Positions 24,624-35,153 of a stretch of DNA of 64,000 bases are shown piece after piece (position 1 is the first letter of the stretch; every line of letters begins with the position of its first letter). Origin of the DNA: Ophioceras dolichostomum (Eukaryota > Ascomycota > Sordariomycetes > Magnaporthales > Ophioceraceae); contig PYST01000124.1 in assembly GCA_003049485.1 (NCBI GenBank), positions 34,724 through 98,723 on the forward strand. Direction: 5' to 3'. A program made the position numbers and the translations under genes. The notes below the pieces were generated by a model that saw nothing but the letters and a program-made list of their open reading frames with translations, made no database searches and was not told the DNA's origin.

Positions 24624-26607
24624 TCACAGCTCTCCAATTTGCTTGGAGTCTCCATCGTCAAGATGACGCTCCAGTCGTCTCTTGAGGTCCTCGACAGAGA
24701 TGTGATCGTCCTCATAGTCGTTCTCGGGGTTGCTGACATCGGGATAGTCCTCGCGGGGAGGCAGGAGGACAGACTCGATAACGTGAACGACGCCATCCTG
24801 GCTGTGTAGGAGGGGAAAAGGAAAAAGGAGGGACGGTTAGCACCCAGGAGGCCTCAAGTCTTCAGGAGTGGGAAGGGAGAGAGTCGAGATACCTAATCCC
24901 GTCCTGGACTGAGATGCGAACCCAGCCGTTCACTGTCATGGATATCACGCCCATCCATCTGCGGATCTCGACCGCAACGTGCTTCTTGCCCAGGATGGAT
25001 CTCATCTTTACGTTGTGGGTGCCTCCCGGGGTGAGGTTGTGTCGGATGTCCTCGTCATCATCCCGATCACCTCGGCCCTCCCGGTCGCGGCCTCGTCTGC
25101 GCTCGCCGTCATCGTAGTCGTCGTCATCGTCGTAGTCGTCGTCAGTGCGATCCCGGTTCCGATCTCGATCGCGACCCCGGCCTCTATCCCTATCCCGCTC
25201 CCGATCTCGATCGCGGCCATGGCGGCGATCGCCGCGGCGGCCACCTTGGTGGCGGCGGTTCCCGTTATCGTAGTCGCTGTCCTCATCATCGCGATCATCG
25301 TCGTATGAGTCGTCCGGGTATCTGCCACAAAGATCATCGTCTTCTTCGCCCTCTCCGTACCGGCCCCGGCCCCTACGGTGACGACCATCCCCGGAGCGAC
25401 GGCGACCATCATTGCGGTGGCGCCGGTCTCGGTCGTGGTCCCGGTCGTGGTCTCGGTCGTGGTCCCTGTAGCGCCGCACCGAGGACACAGATTCTTCCTC
25501 ATGGCCGTCATTGTCATCGCGGTCGCGATCAGGGTCGTCACCATAGTCCGGATCGTCTTGGTCGCGTCGCCCGTCGCGATGGTAGTGGGCATCCGAGTAA
25601 AGCGTCTCGTCCGGGACAAAATGGTACTTAAGCAGAGCGCGGAGGTACCGTGTGCCCTGATGGGAGAACAGGAAGGCGTTGAGGCGCGGGCCCAGCTTCA
25701 TGAAGGCGTAGTTCGTGGGGACAAAGATGGTCCCACCATGCTGGCGCCGCTTGTGCAGGTCGTGCTCAAGGCCGGTCCTCTCCATAGCGAGCGAGAAGGT
25801 AGAGAACTTGCCGGGCAGGGAGTTGATCAGGTGGCCCTGTCGCGGAGGCGGAACCAGCACCCGGTCGACGGCATGGATGACACCGTTCGCGGCCTGGATG
25901 TTCGATACCACTACTTTGCTGTAGAAGTTGATGTGGATGCCGTTGAGCCCGACGCTGATGCGGAGGCGCTGTGGGTGGTTGCCTAGCTCGCGCAGGTTGA
26001 GCACTGTCGGCAAAGTGTGGCTTGCCATGACCCGGTTGGCCTGCAAGTCGCCTCGGGAGACATGGTACTGCAGGATCTCTTTGAGGAACTCTTTGGACGG
26101 CTTCCAATGCCGCGGGACTGTCTCGAAGGCGATGTCGGTCGGCACGAACAGGGTATAGTTGCTACTTTTATCCTGCAGTAGCTGGCGAATGTCATCGTGT
26201 TCGTCTACCAGCTTGGCGAACCGTGTCGTGTACTTGCTCGCCCGGATCAGTTCGTAGATGGACTTGTCCCTGTCGTCATCGTCTCGGTGATGATACCGCA
26301 CATTTCGGTCGCCATCCATCTCGAGCAGGTTTCCTAGCTCCTGCCCGACCGCCCGGCCCATCCTTCCGACAGCCTCGACGGCGCTGTCTAGTGTCTGCTC
26401 GAGTGACCCGACTGCCTCGTCAACGAAGGACTCGACCGTGCGCATGTAGTCCCGGCCGGGGATGTCCTCCCACCATGTCTCTTGGCCTCCTTTTCCATCG
26501 TGAGGAAAGCCACCCTTGGCAAGGGGCTGCTGCTTGGTGACAAAGATCTCAGGGAGCAACAGCGCCTGGGCGGCGGCCACGAAGGGGATGAGATACGAGG
26601 TCTTCAT
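24624..26607 (-). CDS. Secreted fasciclin (FAS1) domain protein with Arg/Asp-rich insertion
   Basis: Secreted cell-surface/adhesion-type protein of 630 residues; exon 1 is 26607-24893 and exon 2 is 24801-24624. Splicing forms the FAS1 end motif DGISQDGVVHVIESVLLPP, and the unspliced frame would stop early. A signal peptide (MKTSYLIPFVAAAQALLLPE) is followed by two FAS1 domains. The first is about residues 120-255 (NYTLFVPTDIAFETVP, VIHAVDRVLVPPP). The second begins near 265 (GTIFVPTNYAFMKLGPRLNA). It is interrupted by about 180 residues of Asp/Arg/His/Glu-rich low complexity (about 25050-25590) before resuming with HNVKMRSILGKKHVAVEIRR. Within the insertion is a short tandem DRDH repeat near 25430-25470. 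The ligand is unknown. Confidence 0.88.
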
Positions 26608-27521
26608 CTTCGCTGTGACACGAAACTGCTAGGATCGCAGGCCTCTGCCTGGGTAGCTCAGGTGGCAGAGGATGCTTTAGCAGTCAGCGTGGTGTCGGCT
26701 CTCCCATATATACACTTACCTCGGGCAGGCATTGGCTCCAGGAGTAACCGGCCAGACTTATGGCCAGGACGGCTGCTATTCTAGCCCGCCAAGTTAGAGC
26801 TGGCCTCGACCGTAGAAGATGCCGCCATTACTCGTGACGATCCGAGGGTTGACTCGTAGTCAGAAGCAAATTCGAAAGGCATGATCCTAGCCTCTTGCAT
26901 CTCCACAAGCGTCTTGTTGAATCCAATAACAGAATCGTATAAAATAACTCTCGTGATGGCGGACTGTATAAGCTTTCCGGTTGCAGCTCTTGGGTCCGAT
27001 GTGATGGTTCAAGTTGCGGAATGACGTCGTGGCCGAGGTTGGTGCTCTCGTGGTTGTGCATATAGATGTAGGTCTAGACTTTGGTGGCCTGGCGTTCTGG
27101 CATCTTTACTTCGTGAAGCTTAATCTGTAAGCCGGGGTAGCGGCTCTTCTATCGATGGGACGTTCGCCTGTGGCATGTGTAGAACATCTCACAAGTGTTT
27201 CGTGATGGATCAAAGAATGGCCTCGACAAGGCAGGTGCATTGAAATTCTCTGCATCTGTCGTTATCACAAGATACCATCTATCGACGCAAGAGCCGGGCG
27301 GTAGGCGAGACGGAAAGGTTAGAGGCGGAAAGTGACGTTCATCCCACGTCGTCGGATGCGTAGTGGCAGGTGCGTTCCTTTATTGGTCGGGTCGGCTTTT
27401 GCTTCCGTCATCATTGGCCTCCATCCAACCCCTGGGCCAGGGCCTGAGGCTATTCTCGGTCGCATTTTCATCTTGAGCTCCTCCTCTGCATCTCGCCGGT
27501 GTGTCCCCCCCGACTAGCAAC
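26608..27521. promoter_or_regulatory. Divergent intergenic region
   Basis: 914 bp between the fasciclin gene (-) and the beta-helix-like gene (+). It presumably contains both promoters. No coding region is supported. Confidence 0.4.
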
Positions 27522-29060
27522 ATGAAGCCTCTCCTAACCAGCCTGGTAGTCGGTCTGACCGCTGCCGCCAGTGCCTGGCCGGCTCGAGGAGAATTTGGGA
27601 ACACGTTCCGCCCGCAGTAGGACCTGGATCAGGAGGATCACGGTGTTCAATCAAGGCCTCTTGAGGTATGCTCATGCGATCGATCCCCATCTCCATGCGC
27701 TTCTAACATACATGAGCCCCGAATTACAGGCAGCCTACATTATTGGCTCCGACCAAGCCACACAGCATCTTTACTTCCACCAAGGGGATGATACATCAGT
27801 GCTGTCCGCCACCAACTACACGTTTTGGGAGGCCAAAAACGTCACCGTGGAGAATTACGGCCGGAGCAAGAGCGCGCACGAGGCCGAGATATGGGGTAAC
27901 AATGCGGCCGTCCATATCGTAAGTCATTCTCCTACCCAGAAACAACGGATTAGATGGAGAAAGGCATCACGAAGGGGTGTCTGGCCTGGCTGACCCGCTG
28001 GCTGACCTGCTGGCTGACCTGCTATTTTACTGGCCAGGCCAACGGCTCCAGAGTCCACCTGCACTACTTCAACGTCTCCTCATTCCATGGCTCCCCAGCC
28101 GTCTTCCTGTACGGTGACGAGACCTTTGGCGTTCTGGCACATTTCAGGGTCTTCAACGCCGGACCGGTCGGCCACGCCATTGTTGCCGCAGCGGGCGCGA
28201 AAGCAATCGTTCGGGACGTCACGGCCTTAGCCAGAGGCTTCTACAGCAGCATTTTTGTTGCAAGAGGAGCCAGGTCCGAGATGTCCGTCCGCTACTCCAT
28301 CGGGGCAACAACAGAACCTGGAAGTGCCTGCTTCCACGCGCCGGGTGGCAATATCGAGGCGAGAAACGTGGGCTGCACCGGCGCCCGAGCTCCGGCCCTG
28401 ATCGTGGACAGCACCAACGCGGACCCTGGAACACCTCAGAAGATCTTCCTCGACTCGGTCGCATTATCATCCAACACTACAACCACTGTTGTGGTATTTG
28501 ACAACTCCTCCGATCCCTTTGGTCATCTCCCTGCTCGGATCACGATTCTCGACTCACAAATCCAGTCGAGGGGGGCCACACCGCCGGTCTTCTTATTCGG
28601 TAACTCAGTCTCCGAGTGCCAGATCTTGAATTCGGACCTCGAATCGGCCAGTGGCACGCTCATCAAGGCATCCAACGTGGTTATGTCTCGCGATCTTGTC
28701 GAAGTTATCAAGGCACCGCAAGGCGCCGGCATGACGAGGCTCGAACTTGAAGTGACCAACTCAAATATTTCGGGAAACATCTACGCCTTCGGTGACACGG
28801 TCATCAACTTACGCCTCCAGGACTCGAATTGGATCGGGAGTTCGCACTTCCCTCGCCGCACTGGTGCGGTGATCAACGTCTCGCTCTCAAAGAAATCCAA
28901 TTGGACCTTAACGTCTAACACTTACGTCCAGAGCTTCCATAACGACGACCCCACGATGAAGAACATACATTTTGGTAGATTCTTCCTCAGGTTCAACTTC
29001 ACGGCTTCTGGGTTCGATGATCGAGCTAGATATCCCCGGCGGTTTGGGGGCTATTACTAA
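27522..29060 (+). pseudogene. Secreted beta-helix-like protein with one in-frame TAG
   Basis: I do not recognise a named family. The chain is a signal peptide (MKPLLTSLVVGLTAAASAWP), an intron at 27666-27729, an exon at 27730-27918, an intron at 27919-28037 and a terminal exon at 28038-29060; all three exons join in phase 0 and would give about 450 residues. The only break is a TAG at 27618-27620, 32 codons after the ATG. It directly follows CAG, so it could be a C-to-T change of a second CAG. Downstream the protein repeats short hydrophobic strands with Asn/Ser turns (LILDSQIQ-like, NVTVENYG, NSNISGNIYAFGDTVINLRL), many N-glycosylation sequons and no Met near the restart. This suggests a secreted right-handed beta-helix. 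It may be a recent pseudogene, a read-through case or a sequence error. Confidence 0.6.
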
Positions 29061-29702
29061 GGGAACCAATCACCCCTGAGAAAGGCAGGGTGTCTGTATT
29101 CGATAGGCTGCAGACTTACATGCTTTGGTAGTGCTAACTTAATATGATACTCTCCTAACGATCGAAGGCATTTGCTTTCGTTCCGAGCTGAACAAGTTCG
29201 GATTTGATGGACTGCACTGTACTTGCACACTGTCCTATCGTATAAGCGATGGTAGCAATTCTACAGTGTCTATCGAAAGAGGAATTTCTAGCACTGTGGC
29301 GCCAGTACCACCCCTGCCAAGCAAGGTCAACCCGTACATTCATGGCCTCGGGCTCCCACGACAGTTTGGATCGAACATGCTCAAGAACTAAAACCCCTCA
29401 GGTTGGAAAAGTATATTTGCTCGCAGTACATGGTGCCATCCTTCCGCGTTAGGTCCTACAAGCTCCTCCAAGCACGATCACTTACAGGTGTGAGTTGGCG
29501 GACCGGACAAGCTTGATCTTTCCTGCACATGATGTCATCCATCACGAGCTGCACACACATAATGGGGGGAGCTTTCCTCCCGCTACTAGACGCTGGGCGT
29601 CTGGCAGATTGAGAATCACAGAACTACACGGTAAGTCAAATCGATCATCCGCAGCACAAAGAATTCAACCCAAGAAAGCAGGCTCTGAACTTCGAAGCTA
29701 CC
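29061..29702. promoter_or_regulatory. Upstream region of the glutamate decarboxylase gene
   Basis: 642 bp between two plus-strand genes, with no supported coding sequence. It should hold the terminator of the beta-helix gene and the promoter of gad1. Confidence 0.4.
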
Positions 29703-32104
29703 ATGTCTCTGGCACGCCATGTAAGTTGAAGTGACGCCCAAACTGTGCGAGTAGTTGCCGGTGAGGCTGTACTGCTACTGCGTGGAGATCAAGCCGTTCA
29801 AGCCGTTCCCCAGAGGCTGTCGCGACAAATGCCACACCACCAATAGACTGGAGCTGATTTCATGTCATATCCCCAGGTCAACCCGGACGACATCATCCAA
29901 CGCCTCCACAGCGACTCGCTGAAGGAGCAAGAGGATAGTGGTGGAAGCAGCAATGCCGCCTCGGACCCCGGAAGAGGCCAGGCGGCGGTCGCGCACCTGA
30001 CGCCGTACACGTCCCGATACGCGAGCCAGGTGTGCCTGCCCAAGTACAAGATCCCTCGTGAGGGCGCCGAGGCCGACACGGTCTACTCCATGATCAAGGA
30101 CGAGCTTGATCTCGATGGCAAGCCCAACCTCAACTTAGCCAGGTATGTTCATTATCCCACCGCTTCGGAGAAGTGAATCAAGGTCACTCATAATACTGCG
30201 GCTGACACTTGCACAGCTTCGTGGGAACCTACTTGGAGTCGACAGCGGAGAAGCTCATGATCGAGAACATGTCAAAGAACCTCTCGGATATGGACGAGTA
30301 TCCGGCCATGATCCAGATTCACGAGCGCTGCGTCAGCATCCTGGCACACCTTTGGGGCGTGCAAAACGGGGAGAAGGCCGTACGTGATATCCTATCGTCT
30401 CTGCCAGCTCTCTGGGCTTTGTCATATATCATTCAAGATCGTTCATGAACTACACCACTAACCCCTAGCAGATCGGCAGCGCCACAACCGGCTCTTCCGA
30501 GGCCATCCACCTCGGCGGCCTGGCCATGAAGCGCCGCTGGCAAGAGGCCCGCCAAGCGGCCGGCAAGGACACGAGCAAGCCCAACGTCATCATGGGCGCC
30601 AACGCGCAGGTGGCCCTCGAGAAGTTCGCGCGCTACTTCGACGTCGAGGCCCGCATCCTGCCCGTGTCTGCGGCCAGTCGGTTCCGGCTCGACCCGAAGC
30701 TCGTGAAGGAGAACGTGGACGAGAACACGATCGGCGTGTTCGTCGTGCTGGGCAGCACGTACACGGGCCACTACGAGCCCGTCGAGGAGGTCTCGCGGAT
30801 CCTGGACGAGTACCAGCGCAATACCGGAGTTGACATCCCCATCCATGTCGATGCTGCGAGCGGAGGGTTCGTGGCGCCGTTTACACATACTGGCGTGGGC
30901 GGGGCGAAGTGGTAAGTGATGCCCAATCGCGCCCCTTGCTGGCTGACTGTCTCGGCAGAAAGGATACTGACGGATGTTGGTGGTCTAGGAACTTCGAGCT
31001 CCCTCGCGTGAAGTCGATCAATGTCTCCGGTAAGAAGAAATAAAAAACTTCTCTCACCAACTACACCACCCAGAAGACGGCCTATCTCTTAACACAATCC
31101 ACCCAGGACACAAATATGGTCTCGTCACCGCCGGAGTCGGTTGGATCATATTCCGCGACGAGTCCTACCTGCCCAAGCACCTCATCTTCGAGCTGCACTA
31201 CCTCGGCGGCACCGAGCAGTCCTTCACCCTCAACTTCTCCCGCCCTGGAGCCCAGATAATCGTACAGTACTACAATCTCATCCACCTCGGCTTCGACGGC
31301 TACCGCTCCGTCATGGAGAGCTGCCTCGCCAACGCTCGCCTCCTGTCCAAAAGCCTCGAGGCGACCGGCTGGTACACATGCGTGTCTGACATCCACCGGC
31401 CCGCCTCCTCCTCGGCGTCTCTTTCTGTCCCCAAGGCCGGTGGAGACAAAGACGACGATCACTCTCCCATCTCTCCGTCAAGCATCGACAGCATCGCCCA
31501 GACCGTCAAGAAGACCGTCGCGTCTACTACATCTAAGATTAGCAGCAGCAGCAAGAAGAAGGATAGCATTGGCGCATCCGCCACCGCCGCCGCCACCGAG
31601 ACCTCGGCAGACTACGTCGCGGGACTCCCCGTGGTGTCCTTCCGCCTATCGGACGAGTTCAAGCGCGAGTTCCCGCACGTCAAGCAGGAGACCGTGTCCC
31701 TCTTGCTGCGCGCGCGCCAGTGGATAGTGCCCAACTACGCACTGCCGCCCAACGAGCAGGAGATCGAGATCCTGCGCGTCGTCGTGCGCGAGAGCCTATC
31801 GCTCGACCTGATCGACCGGCTGGTCGCGGACGTGTGCGAGGTGACGCAGATGCTGATGGACTCGGAGGAGGGGTACGAGAAGGGGATGGGGCTGGCGATC
31901 TTGGGGAAGCATCATCGCCGGACGGCCGTGTATCCTGCTAAGCCTCAGCCTGGTAAAGGTGCTGAGGGTGAGGGTGAGGGTCAGGAGGTCGGTTCGAAGC
32001 CGCAGCATCATTTGCAGCGGCATCCTATTCGGCATCCGCATTTGCACCAGGGCGGCAATGTGGGAAAGAAGATGTCTGAGGGGATTCACAGGGCTGTGTG
32101 CTGA
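29703..32104 (+). CDS. gad1: Glutamate decarboxylase (PLP-dependent)
   Basis: Converts L-glutamate to GABA and CO2, the entry to the GABA shunt. Six exons, 29703-29720, 29877-30142, 30217-30379, 30472-30911, 30989-31029 and 31107-32104, encode 641 residues. The 18-base first exon (MSLARH) before a GTAAGT donor gives an N-terminus typical of the family. The alternative ATG at 29862 is inside that intron and also in frame. Group II decarboxylase marks are GSATTGSSEAIHLGGLAMKR, GSTYTGHYEPVEE, HVDAASGGFVAPF and the PLP lysine in SINVSGHKYGLV, which is assembled across two 77-bp introns. A Ser/Lys-rich insertion of about 80 residues (31390-31610) lies before the C-terminal domain, and the tail is His-rich. 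Length exceeds the usual 500-560 because of these additions. Confidence 0.95.
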
Positions 32105-32276
32105 TTGCTTGGAGGGGCATCTTGATCGCTGATTAACAAAAGTTCGTGCTTGCAGTGGATTCTGCAGTGTGCTTGCTGTATTGCGTTGGTTTACGCGCGT
32201 GGTATTAGGCACCTAGGTCCTCTAAAAACAAGGAGAGTCGACCCTGTCTGGTACACAATAAGGTACACAATGAGGC

Positions 32277-33605
32277 CTACTGGAACGGGTTCTCGTTGCC
32301 AACAACTCCCTTCAGAACCGTGTTCGTGTTGATGCCCTGAACAGCTCCATTGCCACCCTGCATGATATTGGCATAGTTATCCGCAATAAGCTGGATGCCG
32401 CTCACGAAGCCCTGCTCGTCGAACGCGCAGTGACCTCCGTTGGGCGTGCCGTCAACGGTCTGCAGCGCGTTGATCTGGGCATTGCTCAGTCCAGCGTCCG
32501 AGGCAACCTGCTCGTACGCCTGGATGCTCTGCGGGATGGTCACCTTCAGGCTGTCGAGCTCCTGCTGCGTCGTCTGGAAGTGGATCGGCGTGCTCTGGAT
32601 GGTGGCGGCCGCGTCGACGAACTGCACCTGCGGAGGTAAGGCGCCGCAGTTGAGAAGGACGCCGTTGCCCTTGAAGTTGGTCAGGTGCGCCGGCATGAAG
32701 AAGCCTGAGAGCACGAGCGACCCGCCGGACACGCCGGTGAAGAAGACGTTGGACTGGTTGAAGGCCGCCACCTGAGGGAGAACGTTCTGGATCAGGTCGT
32801 TGACGGCCTGCGCGTCGGCCACGCCGTCGGGCCGGTCGGAGCCGAGAGGGGGACCTGTCCGGATGCCCCAGAGAAGTTGTTCTTTTCAGGGACAGGGAAT
32901 GACGGTTAGAGAACATGTCCACCGAGTGGTGATGGGAGGGGGTACGAAGCTAAGTTCGCCGTAGGTGGTTGGGAGGAAGTTGAGAGGGAGAGGAAGGAAA
33001 ATTGCTCACCAGAAGGCGCCAGAATCGCCACACCCATCAGATTGCCCTGCACAGCCTGGTTGGGGAAGTCAAAGAATGACTGGCCTCCATCGCCTGTATA
33101 GTGTTTCCACCAGAGTGTCAGACTGGATCTTCTCTCGCGGTTGTCTTTTCCGTCAACATCGCAGCTTACCGTGCAGAAGGACGTTTAGGCCCATGGACCC
33201 AGCGGCATTCGGCTGCTGCGTTCCCCCTTGGACGCCCGACTCCGTAGTGAACTGGTCGGCAGGCCCACTGATCTTGAACCTGAGATTCGCGCCACTGTAA
33301 AGGACCCCCAGACTTCAGTCAGTAACGAGAGACGAGAAAGATCGAGCACAGAGCCTAACGCGTGTAGTGACTTACTTGACGGTGGCGGTCATGTCCAGGA
33401 TCGTGGAGCCATCTGTCGCCGTCGAGGTGCCTTGGGGAATCTGGGCCGCCTGCTGCTGGGGAGTCGCAGCTGCAGTGGCACCTCCACGACCTTTACCCTT
33501 TCTTTTGCCCCGGTTCTGCGCCTCGGCATTGCCGGTGAGGATACCCAGGAAGAAGAGTACCAGGAAAAGAGCAGCAAAACGCGACGACGAGCGGAGGGTA
33601 GACAT
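32277..33605 (-). CDS. Secreted alpha/beta-hydrolase-like protein
   Basis: Secreted fungal protein of a family often mis-named cyclin-like F-box protein. Exons are 33605-33376, 33294-33170, 33093-33010 and 32881-32277, giving 347 residues. Signs of function are a signal peptide (RFAALFLVLFFLGILTGNAE, then AQ), a basic Gly/Lys/Arg stretch after it, NVLLHGDGGQSFFDFPNQ (oxyanion-like HGDGG), the nucleophile-elbow-like FFTGVSGGSLVLSGFF, and a conserved GGHCAFDEQ near the end that could supply the catalytic His/Asp. The assembled exon 2-4 joins (LLHG-DGGQ and LAPS-EQLLWG) agree with the family. The substrate is unknown. Confidence 0.82.
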
Positions 33606-35153
33606 CTTTGCTGGGATGCTGGAAGAGACTCGATATGTGAAAGCGAGAACGGCGGAGACGGGAAGGGCACCAGCCCAGCAGAACCAACAACACGAGCCCA
33701 GAAGAGCGAAGGGTGAGGATTAGAGGAAACAAAAGGTTGGGGTATACTAATACATAGAGGGGAATGGAACTGGAAGAGGAAAGGGAACAGCAACCAGGCT
33801 GAACAACGAAGTGAAGATATTCCAACCCGGGAATGGAGGGAACAAACCAGAAGAAAAACGACAATCGATTCCCCTACCCAAGAAAAGATCGTCAAAAGAT
33901 CAGAGATGATGAACGAACGGGCGCCCCGAGCCATAAGAGTGAAGACGCAGCGAGAGACCCCCGAATCGGCAAAGGCCAGCCAGTCTCGGCCAAGAGCCGG
34001 CCAGTTTCTCTCACTCAGCCAACCAGATCGCATCTCACCTCGATCTGCCCATCCACGCCCTCTTCGGAATAAAGCAGCCGTACTGGTTGCGCTCCTCACA
34101 CTTGTTTTCTTCTTTCCTGCAAGCCACAGGAAAATCCCCCGGGTAGATCATTGAAGAACCCTCCCTCCTATCCCTCCCCAAACCCCCTCACCCCTTGGCC
34201 TCCTTGGCTGTCTTAGCCTCTTCGAGCTTGTAACGCATCTCGAGCGTACAAGCAACGCAACATCAAGAGCAGCAGAAAAAAGGCAAGGATGTCTGCGGCT
34301 CGCTTCACACTCCGTGAGGTTTCGCGAGGGAAGTGCAAGCAAGCAGGGGTTACGGAACCACTGCCGGCGGGGAGGTGCTGACAATACATGGGGACCCCCC
34401 CTTCGAGAGTCAAAACGCTGTGGGGTGTCCCGGGTAGATCTGCGTTTCACACCCGCGACTTGAGCCTCCGATTTCAGACCCCACAGATGCAGCGCAGAAG
34501 ATGGGATATGGCTTGGCATGTTGCGGAGAGGGACATATTATCCACTCTGCTTGCTTGGCCTGCAAAAAGGAAAGAAAGAAGCTTCGTGTTCTCTTACTCG
34601 GCAGCATCCACTGGTTATACTTGTGCTGGTGTTCTCTACCGTATTTCGACATAGCATCTTGCAAACTGCTTCGCGATTGGGGACACGGGGCCTAGATGCC
34701 AAGAACATTGGGAAACCAGTTCCGAGACTCTGTACAACATCCTTCTTTCCCCCACCTCCACAGTGGGCCTTTCAGCTACTGTGTAGTACGTACAGAAGTA
34801 CCATGTTGTTGGTGACAAGACGAAACTTTGCTCAGTTTATCCCAGAAGAAGAACTCGTCTGATCGACAACAACAGCCCATCCGGGCCTGACGAAAACCAA
34901 GAGAGGAGTGCGCCTAACCGCTTGCTTCAGGGGCGGCTACTTCGATGAACCTGATGAAGGAAGCCCTTCCTTTCGGTGAGGAAGAAGAAACATGACAGAT
35001 ACCGCTAGTAGCACCACTCATCCTATTTCTAGGATTTGACAAGTAAGAGGCAGCATACACGAGTCGTAGCGTACCTGCTAGTTGAAGGCCCGTCCCCCAC
35101 TCGTCCAATCGCCTGACATCATCCTCGCTATCACCACGAACCTCCCCTCTCCC
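33606..35153. other. Intergenic region
   Basis: About 1.5 kb upstream of the hydrolase-like gene and downstream of the CoA ligase. The open minus-strand frame at 33389-34099 runs through the hydrolase signal peptide in a different frame and is not supported. No other feature is visible. Confidence 0.4.

Noticed and set aside
33389..34099. 236-codon minus-strand frame
   Set aside because: Overlaps the signal-peptide exon of the hydrolase-like gene in another frame; no domain or splice logic.
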